64,000 nucleotides of DNA, taken from contig NC_087072.1 of NCBI RefSeq assembly GCF_026151205.1, positions 16,631,669-16,695,668 on the forward strand, in the 5' to 3' direction. Below, in pieces: positions 61,701 through 64,000 of this stretch. Source of the stretch: Bolinopsis microptera. Lineage: Eukaryota > Ctenophora > Tentaculata > Lobata > Bolinopsidae. The translations under genes were made by a program, and so were the position numbers. The notes beneath the pieces are model-generated. The model did not search any database and was not told where the DNA came from. It saw nothing but the letters and a program-made list of their open reading frames with translations. Position 1 is the first letter of the stretch. Every line of letters starts with the position of its first letter.

Positions 61701-64000
61701 TCATGTCCCAAACTTACATCTCCCTTATTAAGATCTTCGTATTTTCCGGAGAACTCCGTGAATTCTCTGGGAGCTCCGTACAGTGGAATGTAACTTGGGC
61801 CAAATGTTGGCTGGAACCCAAGGTCTGAGTTAGTAGAGGAAAACGAAATCTGGGACATTTTGAGCAATTTTGTTGCTATCAGGTCGTCACCTCCAAAATC
61901 ATCACTGAAACAATTTGTGTTGGTTATGAATGAATAAATGTGAAAGGTAGGGTTACCGAAAAGTTTGGATAATATTCAGATTTGGTATTCGTTTCGATCG
62001 AATATTCGGTGATTCGGTCGACCGAATATATTTAGTCGCTGAATATGACCGAATATCGAATACATATTTGATGATTCAATTACCCATTAACGTTCGCGTG
62101 ATATAAATTTGACTTGATACTGATAGATGTTGACTAGAAGTTAGAACAGTTATCCTTCATTTGTTCGCCTCTTTTATTGTTTCATAACAATTATCAGTGT
62201 ACAATTATTAAACACCTCTACACAAGTAAAGGTGCCGCAAATGTCTGCTTCAAACAGAGTTAACCGTTTATGATTCCACTCATGTGGTGACGTATCCACC
62301 TGGACCCAAAATTCCATGTAACTGTACATTGTACGTGTTACTTTATAATTTCATGTGTAACACACAGGGAACTCAGTAGTCGTTCATACCACAGGAAGTT
62401 TTACATTTAAGGCGGTAGGACGAATGGTGTCGAAACACTAATTAGAGAAAAAACCGTCAAAGTAATAAAAAACTGTAAATTCCCAATCACAGTAAACCTA
62501 CGCACCTATCCTTGACTCGGACAACAAATTTCTCCGCCATGGACGGGAACTGGCCATGAATAACGAGTTTCTGTCCCCACACCGGGTCGAATGTACCGTA
62601 CTGAGTAGACGACTCTATCTTTGATCCTGCAAACTCGAACTGAACGAAGGGATCCACCAGGTCTTCTGGCTTTTCCTAAATGGATTTCTAAATTTTAGTG
62701 TCAGTTTCATTAGCTAGATTCACAAGGATGCACATTTTACTTTAAAAATAATCATGTTATTAACCTTGCAGCCTCGTTTTCTAAGTAATAGTACATACCC
62801 CGCTGGAGAAGAAGTTTTTAACACTAGCCAGAGTCGATGAATCCACTGAAAAAGATTAACTTAATTTCTACTTACATTATATTATGTAGTCTACTTACGG
62901 AATACAAATGTTCATGTAGTCAAACCACTAGGTTCCGAATCGATTCAGCGATTACATAAATCGCTATAAAGCTATAACTGTATTAAAATTGAGTTCATGA
63001 AGGGGTTTCTTACTTTGAGGAAGATCCTCGCCAGTGTAGAGTTTGACAGTGAACTGGCCGGGTTGGAGGGTGATGCCTGGAGGGTAGAACACATTACTAG
63101 CTACGTCTATCTCTGTGTCACTCTTTTTGGACAGCTTCTTGTAGGATGCTCCTGGTGGGATTATCTGGATCGACACGTTTACATAACCCTGAAAAGGAGG
63201 CGGTTCTTAGTTGGAGACATGAGGAGTGTTCTGCGTTTACATTTAATAACATATCATGGTAATTCAAACAAGCGAGCAGCTTTAAGAGTTAAGAGTTAAG
63301 ATGAAGAACAGTTCAGCTGTGTTTATATTCCATACCGTTGTGCCCTCCTGGGGCTCGTCGGGATCAATGATAGCAAACCACTTGTAATCGAGAAGCTTAT
63401 CCTTCTCAGTGAAGGCAACAGTGAGATCTAAATTGTAAAGTCCGATCATGTTGTAGGGCGGTTCTTTAGACGTGTCTAAAACCTGGTTTGAGAGTGTTAA
63501 AATGAAATTTTTATAAAAGTCAACAATTAACAGGAAAATTGATTTTGCTTCATATCAGAAATCAATTTTGAGTCAATTGGGCGCTTTATTTCATTTACAG
63601 TTATGAGAAAAAGGCAAATGTTGCTACTGTATAATTCACATTAACTTACCGCAATTTCAATAGGTAGGTTGAGAAGATCTTTCTCCGATTTTGTTACAGA
63701 GAATATGACGGTCTCGTTATATTTGGGAGCTTTGCCATGTCTTGGCTGGGTTCGTAGTAGTTTGCTGTCCAAACTCATACGCACAATAGGAGTTTCGATG
63801 CTCCCTTTTAACTGCCTAGCAAGGGATTTAATGGTTATGAAGCAAAAGTTGAGGAACGAGTTCCTTTTTCTCTGCGATATTGATATACGGTAGCTTATAT
63901 TATGGACTATGATGTGGGATAAAAATCGAGCACAGAATAGAATAGATACCTGGCTTTGTGTACAACGAATCTGATCTGGAATGTTTCTTGTTTGGTCGAT
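40772..64000 (-). CDS. Type I ferlin (dysferlin/myoferlin-like), C2A end outside window
   Basis: Ferlins are tail-anchored multi-C2 proteins for Ca2+-dependent vesicle fusion and membrane repair. I resolve 42 minus-strand exons (about 2,060 aa) with every phase agreeing. Exon right-left pairs include 63815-63650, 63482-63336, 63188-63014, 62675-62506, 61904-61718, 59448-59092, 58086-57776, 57541-57380, 57236-56898, 55360-55140, 46816-46551, 45465-45281, 41060-40913 and 40804-40772. Landmarks in order: C2B ([24 protein letters not shown]), FerI ([12 protein letters not shown]), [12 protein letters not shown], FerA/FerB ([33 protein letters not shown]), DysF repeats ([34 protein letters not shown]), C2D ([13 protein letters not shown]), C2E, acidic linker, C2F ([14 protein letters not shown]), C2G ([30 protein letters not shown]), and a TM helix ([20 protein letters not shown]) with a 14-residue luminal end. 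DysF marks it as type I. Confidence 0.95.
42228..43964 (+). CDS. Nested gene for a secreted Cys-rich protein
   Basis: Lies on the plus strand inside a ferlin intron (41990-44308). Exon 1 (42228-42288) encodes a signal peptide, [20 protein letters not shown]. Exon 2 is about 42446-42661 ([15 protein letters not shown] ... [20 protein letters not shown]). Exon 3 is 43159-43348 ([20 protein letters not shown] ... [12 protein letters not shown]). Together exons 2-3 look like a jelly-roll, F5/8-type or fucolectin-like, beta domain. Exons 4 (43491-43604) and 5 (43813-43964) add 14 cysteines in short spacings ([28 protein letters not shown]) and end in TAA. Phases agree for exons 2-5. Exon 1 ends in phase 1 while exon 2 needs phase 0, so a small exon or another start is missing. 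Possible roles are lectin, matrix or defence protein; I assign none. Not decayed. Confidence 0.7.
42781..43158 (+). repeat. Tandem array of splice-acceptor units before exon 3
   Basis: Ten copies of GTTTCTCCAG|GTGTATCT occur, with AG ends at about 42790, 42841, 42891, 42941, 42991, 43020, 43071, 43100, 43129 and the genuine one at 43158. Units are 50-51 bp (with TTGACAGTGGGTCCTCCTC) or shortened to 29 bp. Each repeats the end of the intron plus the first codons of exon 3 (VYLDSGS). Confidence 0.95.
43965..44308. other. 3' flank of the nested gene, ferlin intron
   Basis: AATAAA-like signals (GAAAATAAATCAATTTTG at about 44045) may serve the nested plus-strand gene. Otherwise ordinary intron. 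Confidence 0.4.
46370..46483 (+). pseudogene. GPCR C-terminal tail fragment in a ferlin intron
   Basis: CCACACCCCAGAGGTAAGCA and the translated [20 protein letters not shown] match the tail of the GPCR relic at 23665-23760 (PYPRGRQNIHMLSSRGPSSP). No transmembrane segments remain. This is a second, more truncated relic of the same receptor family. Confidence 0.65.
47699..50009. other. Ferlin intron with simple tandem repeats
   Basis: Two diverged ~115-bp units, rich in GAAGTAGC and ending GGAAAGATTTTAAAAA, lie at about 48560-48800. GTATACAGTT is repeated at about 49222-49262. Short ORFs on either strand (47955-49681) show no family. No exon fits between 47698 and 50010, and the flanking phases already match. 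Confidence 0.5.
50560..54510. repeat. Satellite-like array with recurrent TGTGACAAAGT motif
   Basis: A ~280-bp unit (CTTATAATAACTGATGTGACAAAGTAAACATGTCTTGCCCC ...) is repeated with motif starts at 50991, 51271 and 53706. The second copy is split by a LINE. The short motif (T)GTGACAAA(G/A)TTA also recurs outside good units, at about 51119, 53547, 54047, 54206, 54359, 54434 and 54499, and inverted at about 50613. It fills the ~4.5-kb intron between ferlin exons 54669-54754 and 50010-50166. Confidence 0.8.
51286..53418 (+). mobile_element. 5'-truncated CR1/L2-like LINE with intact RT, 5-bp TSD
   Basis: The element spans 51291-53413 and sits between ATGTC copies (51286-51290 and 53414-53418). 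Without it the satellite reads on as ...AACATGTCTTGCCCC. The frame is open from the insertion edge to TGA at 53360; the first ATG is 51422 (646 residues). RT motifs are complete: [53 protein letters not shown] (motif A), [20 protein letters not shown] (motif B) and [10 protein letters not shown] (motif C, FADD). A post-RT region and [18 protein letters not shown] follow. The endonuclease half is missing. The tail repeats TTCAATAGG about 2.5 times, and the 5' edge has GCCGACCCAGAA twice. It is inserted antisense to the ferlin gene. Confidence 0.92.
55463..55522 (+). repeat. Small minisatellite TATGAGGATGTTAATG
   Basis: Three to four copies of a ~17-bp unit inside a ferlin intron. Confidence 0.85.
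56396..56524 (-). CDS. 129-bp symmetrical ferlin exon inside C2D Ca2+-binding loop
   Basis: Acceptor CTTGACAG, donor GTGAGT, phase 0 on both sides, 43 Lys-rich residues (start [18 protein letters not shown]). The previous exon ends [11 protein letters not shown] and the next begins [12 protein letters not shown]. Joined directly they form an ordinary C2 loop 3 (DxD ... D). With this exon the loop is split by 43 residues, so it looks like an optional cassette. Confidence 0.6.
58201..58462. mobile_element. Foldback/MITE element in a ferlin intron
   Basis: CACGTGCCAACGT at the left end pairs with ACGTTGGCACGTG at the right end. CTGAGACCCTATGAGGCTTA and TTTTTTCTTTTGT also pair, giving arms of about 75-90 bp around a GC-richer centre. 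GGCACGTGACCAACATAT is then repeated directly at about 58456-58492. CAATAAAGAGCC recurs inverted at about 58525. Confidence 0.8.
58648..58800. repeat. Repeated GTGCGATT / AATCGCAC inverted pairs
   Basis: Two short hairpins (58649-58671 and 58698-58720) share the same 8-bp stem, and a third GTGCGATTAT lies at about 58782. It is in a ferlin intron; the function is unknown. Confidence 0.7.
61975..62080. repeat. Palindromic CGAATAT cluster
   Basis: A dense cluster of CGAATATTCGG, ATTCGGTCGACCGAAT and CGAATATCG forms overlapping palindromes in a ferlin intron. It is comparable in style to the CGGGATTCCCG cluster at 30791-30890. Confidence 0.7.

Overview
This is nuclear DNA from an animal. Genes are split into many small exons with GT-AG borders, and about two thirds of the window is AT-rich intron or spacer full of transposon remains. 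Recognisable families are metazoan: a type I ferlin with a DysF domain, a class A GPCR relic, a thrombospondin type 1 repeat, an alpha-tubulin retropseudogene, and Penelope-like and CR1/L2-like retroelements. I cannot name the species. The combination, including a DUF6589-type protein, suggests a marine invertebrate such as a cnidarian, but that is inference.

Layout. 0-2.2 kb: an unrecognised reading frame with about 64 copies of an 18-bp codon repeat and one in-frame stop. 2.5-5.4 kb: a 315-bp tandem repeat, a LINE fragment with an intact PHD-finger/endonuclease ORF but no reverse transcriptase (minus strand), and a small MITE. 6.6-13.9 kb: an 18-exon plus-strand gene whose splice phases all agree (about 1,068 aa). 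It has an N-terminal membrane anchor, two perfect tandem copies of a 96-bp exon, and a region resembling the DUF6589 family. 13.9-24.3 kb: mostly mobile DNA, namely a 2.2-kb foldback element with 939-bp inverted arms and 9-bp target duplication, a MITE, a LINE 3' fragment, a perfect 27-bp hairpin and a decayed GPCR. 24.3-30.1 kb: a large unrecognised minus-strand gene with two CxxC clusters followed by about 1,500 disordered, Ser-Pro-rich residues in one exon. 30-40 kb: scattered minus-strand exons (a frameshifted TSP1 exon, a GPI-anchor-like C-terminus, a small unrecognised gene), a tubulin pseudogene, and a 3-kb palindrome of two Penelope-like copies.

40.8 kb to the right edge: one minus-strand gene for a dysferlin/myoferlin-like ferlin. 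I resolve 42 exons from the C2B region to the C-terminal membrane anchor; the C2A end lies outside. Its introns hold a complete-looking plus-strand gene for a secreted cysteine-rich protein (42.2-44.0 kb), a GPCR tail fragment, and a 280-bp satellite-like array interrupted by a 5'-truncated LINE.

Ferlins act in Ca2+-dependent membrane fusion and repair. The other genes are not an operon; their proximity reflects nesting and transposition. The points most worth following are the membrane-anchored DUF6589-like gene, the nested gene whose splice acceptor was amplified about ten-fold, an exon falling inside Ca2+-binding loop 3 of a ferlin C2 domain, and the two large recent palindromes.
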